Positions 6,630 through 12,397 of a stretch of 15,431 bases of DNA are shown here, piece by piece. Position 1 is the stretch's first letter; each line of letters begins with the position of its first letter. The DNA comes from JAQVQN01 sp964557205 (GTDB lineage Bacteria > Verrucomicrobiota > Kiritimatiellia > RFP12 > UBA1067): NCBI GenBank assembly GCA_964557205.1, contig CAZKZI010000073.1:1-15431 (forward strand), written 5' to 3'. The notes beneath the pieces are model-generated. The model worked only from the letters and a program-made list of their open reading frames with translations. It was not told where the DNA came from and did no database searches. The position numbers and the translations under genes are program-made.

Positions 6630-7652
6630 ATGAAGATTCTTGCACTTTTTCACACACAAGACGACGGAAGCCTGCCTAAAGCCTCGCTCGAGACTTTGAC
6701 CTCAGCCGTGACCCTCAAAGAGCAGACCAGCGGCACACTGGCGGTTGGCATTATCGGCAAAGGTGCAACCGGTGCGGCCAATACGGTAGCCGGGTGCGGC
6801 GCGGAAAGTTTCCTGACCGTGAGTTCGGAGGCTGTCGCGCAGGCGCGTTATGCCACAGACACCGCGGCTGCGGACGCTCTGATCAAAGCGTCAGGAGCCG
6901 AACTGGTGCTGGCGCCGGGAACCGCGCGTTTCACGCGCTGCCTGCCGGGTGCCGCGCATCGTGCTGGCGCACAGATTGACACCCACATCGTAAGCGTAAA
7001 GGCTGATGGAGGCCAGGTGCTGACGCAACGCTGGTTCTACCGCCAACGTATTCTCGGCTCCTTCAGCCGGACAGCGCGCCCGTGGATCTTGCTGGCGGAT
7101 GTCGGCGTCAACGCGCCTTGGCAAGGCACGGAAGGCGTGGCAGATGCCAAGGAGGTCGCCGTCAGTTTTGACGAGGTTGACATGCGCACCAGCGTGTCCG
7201 GTGTGCGATCGCCCGCCATTGACGCGCAAACCATTAAACCTGACGCGACCGTGCTGTTTGTGGCAGGCGCGGGCTGGACCAAGAAACAAAAAGACGGACA
7301 GTTCCACATCGCCGATGCAGGTGTCCTGATCCAGGATTTTCTGCAAAAAGCCAAAGCGTCGCTGGGTAGCAGCAAATCACTGGTCGACCTGCAAAGCGAA
7401 GGCCAGGAGACACTGAGTTTCATGACCCACATGAACCAGGTCGGCCAGACCGGTTCGACGCCGCGGCACGCAAAGGGATTATCGACTTGCTGCCACGGAG
7501 AGGAGCCGCACGCGGTCGGCTGGCGCTTCATCAATGAACGCCGAGCCATCAACCTGGACCCCAACTGCGGTTGGGCGCAGGGTAAAGCCGATGTGGTCTA
7601 TGTCGGAGACGCCTTCGAGATCATGACCAAGATCAACGCCTTGCTCTCGTGA
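6630..7652 (+). CDS. etfA: Electron transfer flavoprotein, alpha subunit (divergent type)
   Basis: 340-residue alpha subunit, paired with the beta subunit just upstream. The N-terminal domain (1-165) has the usual LVLAPGTARFTRCLPGAAHRAGA. The C-terminal FAD domain keeps GSSKSLVD (246-253, where GASRPxVD is usual, so the FAD-contacting Arg is a Lys), QVGQTG (270-275), AINLDP (306-311) and VVYVGDAFEIM (322-332). The usual GISGAIQHLAG block is replaced by LSTCCHGEEPHAVGW (284-298), which still has a His (H294) but two adjacent Cys (287-288). This marks a branch distinct from well-studied ETFs. The length is typical. The ribosome-binding site before ATG 6630 is weak (AGAGAAAG 11-18 bases upstream), consistent with coupling to etfB. 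Confidence 0.88.
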   Translation: MKILALFHTQDDGSLPKASLETLTSAVTLKEQTSGTLAVGIIGKGATGAANTVAGCGAESFLTVSSEAVAQARYATDTAAADALIKASGAELVLAPGTARFTRCLPGAAHRAGAQIDTHIVSVKADGGQVLTQRWFYRQRILGSFSRTARPWILLADVGVNAPWQGTEGVADAKEVAVSFDEVDMRTSVSGVRSPAIDAQTIKPDATVLFVAGAGWTKKQKDGQFHIADAGVLIQDFLQKAKASLGSSKSLVDLQSEGQETLSFMTHMNQVGQTGSTPRHAKGLSTCCHGEEPHAVGWRFINERRAINLDPNCGWAQGKADVVYVGDAFEIMTKINALLS

Positions 7653-7688
7653 AAAGCACGGAAACAGGAAGGCGTTAAACCACTCTTT

Positions 7689-8198
7689 ATGACTCATCCT
7701 GATCCAGCTTTGCCTGAAGTGCGGTTGGTAGTTGCCGCCAGTGAACGGCAACTCAAGATAGCCGTCGCGGAATCATGCACGGGCGGCATGATCGCCCAGC
7801 GCATCACGTCAGTGCCCGGAGCGTCGGCGGTGTTCCAGGGCGGTGTGGTCAGTTACGCCAATGACGTCAAGCGCGACATACTGGGCGTGAGTCAGGCAAT
7901 TTTGGAGCGTGAAGGGGCGGTAAGCCTGAAGTGCGCCGAAGCTATGGCCACCGGTGTCCGTGCCCGGCTTGGCGCGGATGTGGCGGTATCGGCCACCGGC
8001 ATCGCCGGGCCTGACGGCGGCACCCCCGCCAAACCCGTGGGCCTGGTCTGTTTCGGTATCGCCGTCGCCAACAACACACGCAGCGAACAGCGCGTTTTCA
8101 AAGGCGACCGCGATAGTGTACGCAGCCAATCCGCCGGATACGCGCTGGAACTGGCGCTGAGCGCAATGGGCGATAAGCCCAAAAACCGCGGCGGCTGA
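7689..8198 (+). CDS. pncC: Nicotinamide-nucleotide amidohydrolase PncC (stand-alone CinA C-terminal domain)
   Basis: 169-residue protein of the CinA-C family, which deamidates NMN to NaMN in pyridine-nucleotide recycling. Diagnostic motifs are AVAESCTGG (25-33, with the active-site Ser-Cys-Thr region), VVSYANDVKRDILGV (53-67), AVSATGIAGPDGGTPAKPVGLV (99-120, active-site and substrate loop) and the closing RDSVRSQSAGYALELAL (141-157). The N-terminal molybdopterin-binding-like domain of full CinA is absent, as in E. coli PncC. The start is uncertain: no good ribosome-binding site precedes ATG 7689 (GGAAGG is about 16 bases away), and GTG 7719 or TTG 7710 are in-frame alternatives. It follows etfA by 36 bp and probably shares its transcript. 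A functional tie to the ETF is not evident. Confidence 0.93.
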   Translation: MTHPDPALPEVRLVVAASERQLKIAVAESCTGGMIAQRITSVPGASAVFQGGVVSYANDVKRDILGVSQAILEREGAVSLKCAEAMATGVRARLGADVAVSATGIAGPDGGTPAKPVGLVCFGIAVANNTRSEQRVFKGDRDSVRSQSAGYALELALSAMGDKPKNRGG

Positions 8199-8289
8199 TT
8201 ATGGACAGCCACACGGACAAACAAGCTCCAGTCTAACCGTTTTAAATAGATTGGGAACTAAACAAATGAGTCAAGTTCTGTTGATGATG

Positions 8290-8318
8290 GGGGCGATTCA
8301 ACTTTGTTGCATCGCCCC
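8290..8318. terminator. Strong hairpin in a convergent gap, possible terminator
   Basis: GGGGCGAT (8290-8297) pairs with ATCGCCCC (8311-8318), and inside it CAAC (8299-8302) pairs with GTTG (8306-8309) around a TTT loop, with one T/C mismatch between the stems. It lies about 90 nt after pncC and 165 nt after the end of the URO-D-like gene on the other strand. There is no T-tract on either side, so the terminator role is tentative. Confidence 0.4.
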
Positions 8319-8349
8319 GAGGATTCAGGAGCCAGGGTTCAGTTGGCCA

Positions 8350-8434
8350 CGCGGTTGCGCCGCGAATGATCGCGGGGGCTATGCGGACGCCTCGGCCTGT
8401 CTGCGTGCGAACCGCAGACCATCAACTATCAACC
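8350..8434. repeat. Palindromic and repeat-like sequence before the end of the URO-D-like gene
   Basis: Contains the small hairpins CGCGG/CCGCG (8350-8354/8360-8364) and GTCTGCG/CGCAGAC (8399-8405/8413-8419). The 13-mer CCTGTCTGCGTGC (8396-8408) is shared in inverted orientation with the palindrome at 5403-5449. ATCAACTATCAAC (8421-8433) is a short near-tandem. Together these look like relics of dispersed repeats. Confidence 0.4.
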
Positions 8435-8482
8435 AGTATTGCTGCACGTCACTTGTCAGTTTGAGGCGCAGTTCCGTTAGAA

Positions 8483-9745
8483 TCACTTGCAGAAATCGGT
8501 TATTTCCTCTTTTGCTAGTTTGCACCAGGCGATCGCGCGGGAAGGATCCTGCTGAATCGTGTCATGATCCTTCATGATGATCTCCAAATTACAGCCCTTG
8601 GCCTTTTCGAGGATATCTCGGATATCCTTGCGCGCGGCAGCCTCGTCGAAGTTGGCGGCGGTCAGGATCGACGGGTCAGGCCGACATGAATAGACATATT
8701 TGTCCTGTAAAGCTTCCGCCATTTTGGTCCGGTCGCAGGTCGGCGACACGCTTACCCTGCGTATGTTGGGTATATTCTTCAGATAATCCCAGCGCTCGGA
8801 GATCGGCTCACAGCAACCGTAGCAAACCAGCCCGAAGCGTGATATCACCGGTTTCTGGTACTGCAGGATGAACTCGTCGAAAAGCTCGGGGGCCAAATCC
8901 TTCGTGTCTTGGCTCTCGAACAGCGCCCACAAATCTTTGGCCTGAGCCGTGCCATGATAATCCTTGGACGGCAAATCGTTGGTCCAGCCGAAGCCTCCGG
9001 ATCCAATGTAATCACCTTCGTTGTTCAGACTGTATAAACCGGCGTTCTCCAAAAACGCGATAAGATCAAGTGTGCCGTCCCGCAGAAAAGACATCAAATT
9101 GTGTAAGCCGTGCGGATTTTCCTGTATGTCCCGCTTGAAAGACTCCAGCCCGCGCAACTGGATCAACTCGCGCGTGAGTCCTAAAGACCAATACCACTGC
9201 TCACGGAGCTTCACCGGCAACACCCGGTCAAAAACTTCGCGTGCCAGATGCACAATGTCGGTGGTGGCATCACGGTCAATCTTTATCACCTGAAACTGCA
9301 GACCACTCAAATCATCTAAATCTTTCAAAAACGTTTGGGGGTTCACCGACGAGGTGTCCGGACCCCAGAAGGTCCGCTCATAGACCCATCCCACAGTAAA
9401 CCGGCTTTCGACCACGCGGTCGTCGCCCATCTTCTCGCCCCAGAAAATTTCCTTGCGCAAACAATGCTCCCAGTGGCGGGCCAACACGTTTGAACATTCC
9501 AGCGAAGACTCCGGTATTATCTCGCGCCAACTGAACTCGGGGTCACAAAGAATCAAAGGCCGCGACTGCTTCAAAGTGTTCTTGTGCGTCCACAACGTCT
9601 TTTTTTCCGCTTCAATCATGCGCATGGACAGCGCCATGACACGTTCCCCCAACCGCCTCAGAACATCTTTCTCCGAAGCCGTTATCGTAAGGTCCGTGAC
9701 ATGCGTGTCCAGCGCCACCTTGCCCGGCTGATCATGGTCATTCAT
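8483..9745 (-). CDS. Uroporphyrinogen-decarboxylase-superfamily (URO-D fold) protein, function unknown
   Basis: 420-residue protein resembling the URO-D/methyltransferase superfamily (HemE, MtaA/MtbA-like cobamide methyltransferases), in a subgroup I associate with Lentisphaerota-like anaerobes. Supporting features are an N-terminal helical part (SEKDVLRRLGERVMALS), a TIM-barrel-like pattern, and the motif LVCYGCCEPISERWDYLKNIPNIRRVSVSPTCD (306-338, containing C308, C311, C312 and C337). Near the C-terminus are YSCRPDP (352-358) and EIIMKDHDT (388-396). Cys and His at these places could bind zinc as in MtaA-like methyltransferases; that is inference. It is unlikely to be HemE, since the canonical N-terminal RQAGR motif is absent. 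The start is set by AAAGGAG nine bases before the ATG, and a strong promoter lies at 9858-9886. It stands alone between convergent pncC and divergent fucU. Confidence 0.7.
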   Translation of the reverse strand: MNDHDQPGKVALDTHVTDLTITASEKDVLRRLGERVMALSMRMIEAEKKTLWTHKNTLKQSRPLILCDPEFSWREIIPESSLECSNVLARHWEHCLRKEIFWGEKMGDDRVVESRFTVGWVYERTFWGPDTSSVNPQTFLKDLDDLSGLQFQVIKIDRDATTDIVHLAREVFDRVLPVKLREQWYWSLGLTRELIQLRGLESFKRDIQENPHGLHNLMSFLRDGTLDLIAFLENAGLYSLNNEGDYIGSGGFGWTNDLPSKDYHGTAQAKDLWALFESQDTKDLAPELFDEFILQYQKPVISRFGLVCYGCCEPISERWDYLKNIPNIRRVSVSPTCDRTKMAEALQDKYVYSCRPDPSILTAANFDEAAARKDIRDILEKAKGCNLEIIMKDHDTIQQDPSRAIAWCKLAKEEITDFCK

Positions 9746-9857
9746 AACCGAAAACTCCTTTCCTTTAATCTGGTTTTAACGACAGCCCCCAGCCTCTAAA
9801 GTAAGACCTGAAGGCGAAACATCACCGCACCGCATGCAGTTCCATTAAGTTATCAGC

Positions 9858-9886
9858 ATTATAACGCACACTGTCTGATCTGTCCA
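9858..9886 (-). promoter_or_regulatory. Near-consensus sigma-70 promoter of the URO-D-like gene
   Basis: On the minus strand TGGACA (9881-9886; 5 of 6) is followed by a 17-bp spacer and a perfect TATAAT (9858-9863). The expected start near 9851 leaves a leader of about 105 nt. Just upstream of the -35 box is a small inverted repeat, TAGAC/GTCTA (9887-9891/9899-9903), a possible regulator site. The spacer holds a direct GACAG repeat. Confidence 0.65.
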
Positions 9887-9903
9887 TAGACTAAATCCGT
9901 CTA

Positions 9904-10153
9904 GCGGGATCGATTAAGCAGTTTGACTAAGGGTAACGGCTCAGGAGTCAGAATGTGTAAAAAACGTTTTTCACGAAATGGTTATGATTCTGAATACTGA
10001 ATGCTGGGATGCGCTGCAGCTATTGTTAAACACACCCGACCACGCACATGCTATTGTGTTCACAGAGAGTTTCCGTTAAAGTGATTACATGGTTGAGAGC
10101 GATCATACACTTAAGCCTAAGGACAGACGCGCCTGCGTCACAGGAGGACAATA
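9904..10153. other. Intergenic region upstream of fucU
   Basis: No gene is seen here. It contains an AT-rich 18-bp inverted repeat with one mismatch (9957-9974, centred on ACGT) and a GC-rich mini-hairpin GACGC-GCCT-GCGTC (10126-10139). The mini-hairpin sits two bases before the strong ribosome-binding site AGGAGG (10142-10147) of fucU. TTGTGT-17 bp-TAAAGT (near 10054-10082) is a weak candidate promoter. Confidence 0.4.
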
Positions 10154-10588
10154 ATGTTAAAGGGTATTTCGGCGATAATCTCGCCTGAACTACTGAAAGT
10201 GCTGGCGGAAATGGGGCACGGCGACGAAATCGTCTTGGCCGATGCCCATTTTCCCGGCCACACACTTTGCCGTCGTACGCTACGGGCGGACGGGGTGCGC
10301 ATTCCGCCGCTGCTGGAAGGGATCATACCGCTGTTCGAATTGGACAGCTATGCGCCACCGATGATCATGATGTCCCCGGTTGAGGGCGAAAGACTGGATC
10401 CCACGGTTGAGGGCGATTATTTGAGAGCCATCCGCAAGCACCTGCCCACGCCACCGCCCATGCAGCGCATCGGCCGTTTTGAGTTCTACGCACGCGCCGA
10501 AAAGGCTTATGCCGTAGTCATAACCGGCGAAGTTGCCAAATACGGCAACATCATTCTGAAAAAAGGTGTCACGCCTGTAAAGCAGTAA
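10154..10588 (+). CDS. fucU: L-fucose mutarotase-like protein (RbsD/FucU family)
   Basis: 144-residue cytosolic pyranose mutarotase of the RbsD/FucU family, which interconverts alpha and beta anomers of fucose and related sugars. The family signature is complete: MLKGISAIISPELLKVLAEMGHGDEIVLADAHFP (1-34, with the active-site His22 and Asp30), the middle PLLEGIIPLFELD, and RFEFYARAEKAYAVVITGE (108-126) followed by YGNIILKKG (130-138). FucU rather than RbsD is favoured by the GHGDEIVLADAHFP wording and the FYARAEKAYA/YGNIILKKG end. AGGAGG stands six bases before the ATG. No other fucose genes are in the window; cmk follows nine bases after the stop, an unusual neighbour. It may serve a fucose or other deoxy-sugar pathway encoded elsewhere. 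Confidence 0.9.
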   Translation: MLKGISAIISPELLKVLAEMGHGDEIVLADAHFPGHTLCRRTLRADGVRIPPLLEGIIPLFELDSYAPPMIMMSPVEGERLDPTVEGDYLRAIRKHLPTPPPMQRIGRFEFYARAEKAYAVVITGEVAKYGNIILKKGVTPVKQ

Positions 10589-10597
10589 TAGGATATT

Positions 10598-11281
10598 ATG
10601 AGCCGAGTAATCGCAATAGACGGCCCGTCCGGAGCCGGCAAATCGTCAGTATCAAAACGTGTCGGCAAACTTCTGGGTTTTTTACATGTCGACTCCGGAG
10701 CCTTGTACCGTATTATGACATGGCAGTGTCTCAAGCACAACATCGACCCATCCGACCCTGAAGCGGTGGCGGCCTGCGCCAGACAGGTAACCGTAACGTG
10801 TGAGCCGCGCGACGGCGCCATAGAGTATTTTGTTGCCGGTGTGCCACCGGGCGATGCCCTGCGCGCGCCTGAAATCAACCGCCATGCCAGCCCGGTAGCT
10901 ACCGTCAAAGCGGTGCGCGAGCGTGTGACCGGATGGCTGCGCGACATGACCCGGTTCGGTGACCTGATCGTCGAGGGGCGGGACATAACGACCGCTGTTT
11001 TCCCGGAATCGCCGGCCCGGTATTACCTGGTGGCGAGTGCCGAGGCGCGTGCCGAACGCCGCCGCAAAGAAGAGTTGGATAAAGGCATAGCCAGCCAGAC
11101 AGCAGACGAGGTCAAAGCCTCCCTGCTGGCACGTGACGCCATTGACTCGACCCGCAAGTACGCGCCGTTGAGAAAGGCTGACGGCGCCATAGAGATCGAC
11201 AGCACCAACATGACCATCGAAGAGGTGGTGAAATCCATCATAGACGCGCTGCCCGCCGAATGGAAAAGGAGCCTTAAATGA
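10598..11281 (+). CDS. cmk: Cytidylate kinase
   Basis: 227-residue (d)CMP kinase, phosphorylating CMP and dCMP with ATP in pyrimidine nucleotide recycling. The P-loop GPSGAGKS is at 9-16, the substrate-binding VDSGALYR at 31-38 and IVEGRDITTAVFP at 124-136. The lid RAERRRKE is at 151-158, RDAIDSTRKYAPLRKADGAIEIDST at 179-203, and the closing helix MTIEEVV follows. The length is typical. It starts nine bases after fucU with a modest AGGA six bases before the ATG. Its stop overlaps the start of a 38-codon gene by the ATGA arrangement. In many bacteria cmk is followed by plsC or rpsA; neither is here. Confidence 0.96.
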   Translation: MSRVIAIDGPSGAGKSSVSKRVGKLLGFLHVDSGALYRIMTWQCLKHNIDPSDPEAVAACARQVTVTCEPRDGAIEYFVAGVPPGDALRAPEINRHASPVATVKAVRERVTGWLRDMTRFGDLIVEGRDITTAVFPESPARYYLVASAEARAERRRKEELDKGIASQTADEVKASLLARDAIDSTRKYAPLRKADGAIEIDSTNMTIEEVVKSIIDALPAEWKRSLK

Positions 11282-11394
11282 GTATCGCGGGCATCATCAC
11301 CATGGCATTCTGCTGGCTGTTTGTCATAGGTTTCAGCGCTTTCTTGATCATCAAGACCCTGCGCAAGCCGGATTCTCACGCAGACCAGCAATAA
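11278..11394 (+). CDS. Small single-pass membrane protein (38 aa), translationally coupled to cmk
   Basis: Starts MSIAGIITMAFCWLFVIGF and ends KTLRKPDSHADQQ. Residues about 4-27 form one hydrophobic membrane segment, followed by a basic KTLRK stop-transfer stretch and a polar tail, so the N-terminus is probably outside (positive-inside rule). Its ATG overlaps the cmk stop (ATGA), and AAAAGGAG lies six bases upstream, so both coupling and a strong ribosome-binding site support real translation. It resembles in shape the tiny accessory subunits of sodium symporters (MetS-like small subunits), but no transporter is in the window, so this is a guess. It is too short for usual gene callers. Confidence 0.7.
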   Translation: MSIAGIITMAFCWLFVIGFSAFLIIKTLRKPDSHADQQ

Positions 11395-11659
11395 CTGATT
11401 CCATTTAATATTATAGGGGATTAGCGTTATATCGTCTCAGACCGCATACGGCATGTTAGCCAAGATAACCATTCGGAACAATCATGCCGAAGCATCCTTA
11501 CCTCCGCTGTTGGTTATAAACAGCAGAGAATATTGCATCAGGTGGCCCCTTTTCCAATTGCCGCGAACAAACTCGAAATATTTTCTTAACTCCGTTAAAG
11601 AATATCCTTCTTTTGGGACAAAATCCAAGCTTTTCTTGTATGAAGATTTCGTGTTATAT
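11395..11659. other. AT-rich intergenic stretch before the regulator
   Basis: 265 bp, visibly richer in A and T than the genes on either side. Only small dyads are seen: CGGCATG (11449-11455) with CATGCCG (11483-11489), and GCTGTT (11506-11511) with AACAGC (11519-11524). A -10-like TATATT lies at 11655-11660 with a weak -35 (TTCTTG, 11633-11638, 16-bp spacer). I see no gene and no clear terminator for the cmk unit. Confidence 0.5.
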
Positions 11660-11683
11660 TATCACACCTCATGAGGTGTGATA
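11660..11683. promoter_or_regulatory. 24-bp perfect palindrome over the regulator start (probable autoregulatory operator)
   Basis: Core TCACACCTCATGAGGTGTGA extended by TA on both sides, with no mismatch over 24 bp (centre 11671.5). It overlaps the last base of the TATATT -10 box and the predicted transcription start, and it contains the AGGTG that would be the ribosome-binding site. A protein bound here would block transcription of the wHTH gene. The same 20-bp core recurs at the centre of the palindrome just after the gene. Confidence 0.75.
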
Positions 11684-12255
11684 TGAATGATCTAACTCCA
11701 ACCCTGTGGAAAACCTGCCGTACACTCGCCAACAAAAACCGTTTAAACTGTCTGCGTGAGGTCTTCAAAAAACCAGGGCTAAATGTGACACAATTGGCCA
11801 GATGTTTAGAAGTTCCGGACAACCATGCGTCTTTAATATTAAGAGCCCTCCAATCACGTGGTCTAATACGGCCTGTGCGACACAGCCGATGGGTTTACTA
11901 TCACCCTATACCCGATCCCCTTGTCAGAAGTTCTGGCCCTATAATGTTTGCGATGCGGAAGGTCTTGCTGAGAGAGGATAAGCCAGAGTCGGCAATCATC
12001 CATGTTTTAACGGCTTTCACACATTCAAGAAGGCTAGCTATTCTGGCATATCTTAAGCTCCACAAGGAGCAGTCTGTAGATGTGCTGTCATATAGTTTGA
12101 GTATAAGTCGACAAGCGCTATACCGTCATCTGCGCAAACTCGAGGTGCGTGGGTTCGTGCGACAGACAGCAGGTTTGTATAGCCTTATTGCGCGCAACGA
12201 TGCGCTAGGACGCACTTTGCTGCGACTGCTAACCACCAATGACAATACAAGCTGA
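11683..12255 (+). CDS. Tandem winged-helix (ArsR-like) transcriptional regulator
   Basis: 190 residues with two winged-helix units. Unit 1 (about 4-68): LWKTCRTLANKNRLNCLREV, recognition region LNVTQLARCLEVPDNHASLILRALQSRGLI, wing RHSRWVYYHP. Unit 2 (about 103-177): VLTAFTHSRRLAILAYL, SVDVLSYSLSISRQALYRHLRKLEVRGFV, wing QTAGLYSLI. Both have the ArsR-type 'RL.IL' helix and DNA-recognition pattern; no metal-binding Cys cluster (CVC) is seen, so metal sensing is not supported. An in-frame ATG at 11671 (four residues longer) sits at the palindrome centre and could be used on a nearly leaderless mRNA; ATG 11683 has AGGTG four bases upstream. Base and codon use are more AT-rich than in cmk or rpoC, hinting at transfer. 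Palindromes with a shared core flank it, so autoregulation is likely; the signal and other targets are unknown. Confidence 0.82.
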   Translation: MNDLTPTLWKTCRTLANKNRLNCLREVFKKPGLNVTQLARCLEVPDNHASLILRALQSRGLIRPVRHSRWVYYHPIPDPLVRSSGPIMFAMRKVLLREDKPESAIIHVLTAFTHSRRLAILAYLKLHKEQSVDVLSYSLSISRQALYRHLRKLEVRGFVRQTAGLYSLIARNDALGRTLLRLLTTNDNTS

Positions 12256-12259
12256 AGGG

Positions 12260-12311
12260 GTCATACCGACCAATCTCACACCTCATGAGGTGTGAGATTG
12301 GTCGGTATGAC
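12260..12311. repeat. 52-bp perfect palindrome directly after the regulator gene
   Basis: Two 26-bp arms with no mismatch (centre 12285.5). The inner 20 bp equal the core of the operator at 11660-11683; the outer part (GTCATACCGACCAATC and its complement) is new. CTGAA (12252-12256) and TTCAG (12312-12316) extend the dyad with a GGG bulge, and this extension includes the stop codon. The 7-bp direct repeat CAAGCTG flanks it (12248-12254 and 12318-12324). In RNA it makes a very stable hairpin, but without a T-tract. It may be a second operator, a 3'-end structure or an inserted palindromic element. Confidence 0.85.
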
Positions 12312-12338
12312 TTCAGTCAAGCTGTTCGCCTATCATAG

Positions 12339-12380
12339 ATAACAAAAGGCGGCATGCTTACGCGCGCCGCCTTTTGTTAT
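12339..12380 (-). terminator. Bidirectional Rho-independent terminator after rpoC
   Basis: ATAACAAAAGGCGGC (12339-12353) and GCCGCCTTTTGTTAT (12366-12380) form a perfect 15-bp stem with a 12-nt loop. The GC-rich inner part is followed by CTTTTGTTAT on both strands, the usual terminator tail. It begins 17 bp after the rpoC stop and can also stop transcription arriving from the regulator gene. Confidence 0.88.
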
Positions 12381-12397
12381 TACATTGATCCTTCGAC

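Noticed and set aside
8251..8577. 108-codon open frame in the convergent gap after pncC
   Set aside because: It is made of hairpin and repeat sequence and overlaps the 3' end of the URO-D-like gene.
11453..11674. 73-codon open frame before the regulator
   Set aside because: It has no ribosome-binding site, ends inside the operator palindrome and covers the regulator's promoter region.
11660..12324. Insertion sequence or transposon around the regulator
   Set aside because: No transposase or recombinase is present and the flanking palindromes differ in their outer parts, so I report the palindromes but do not call a mobile element.
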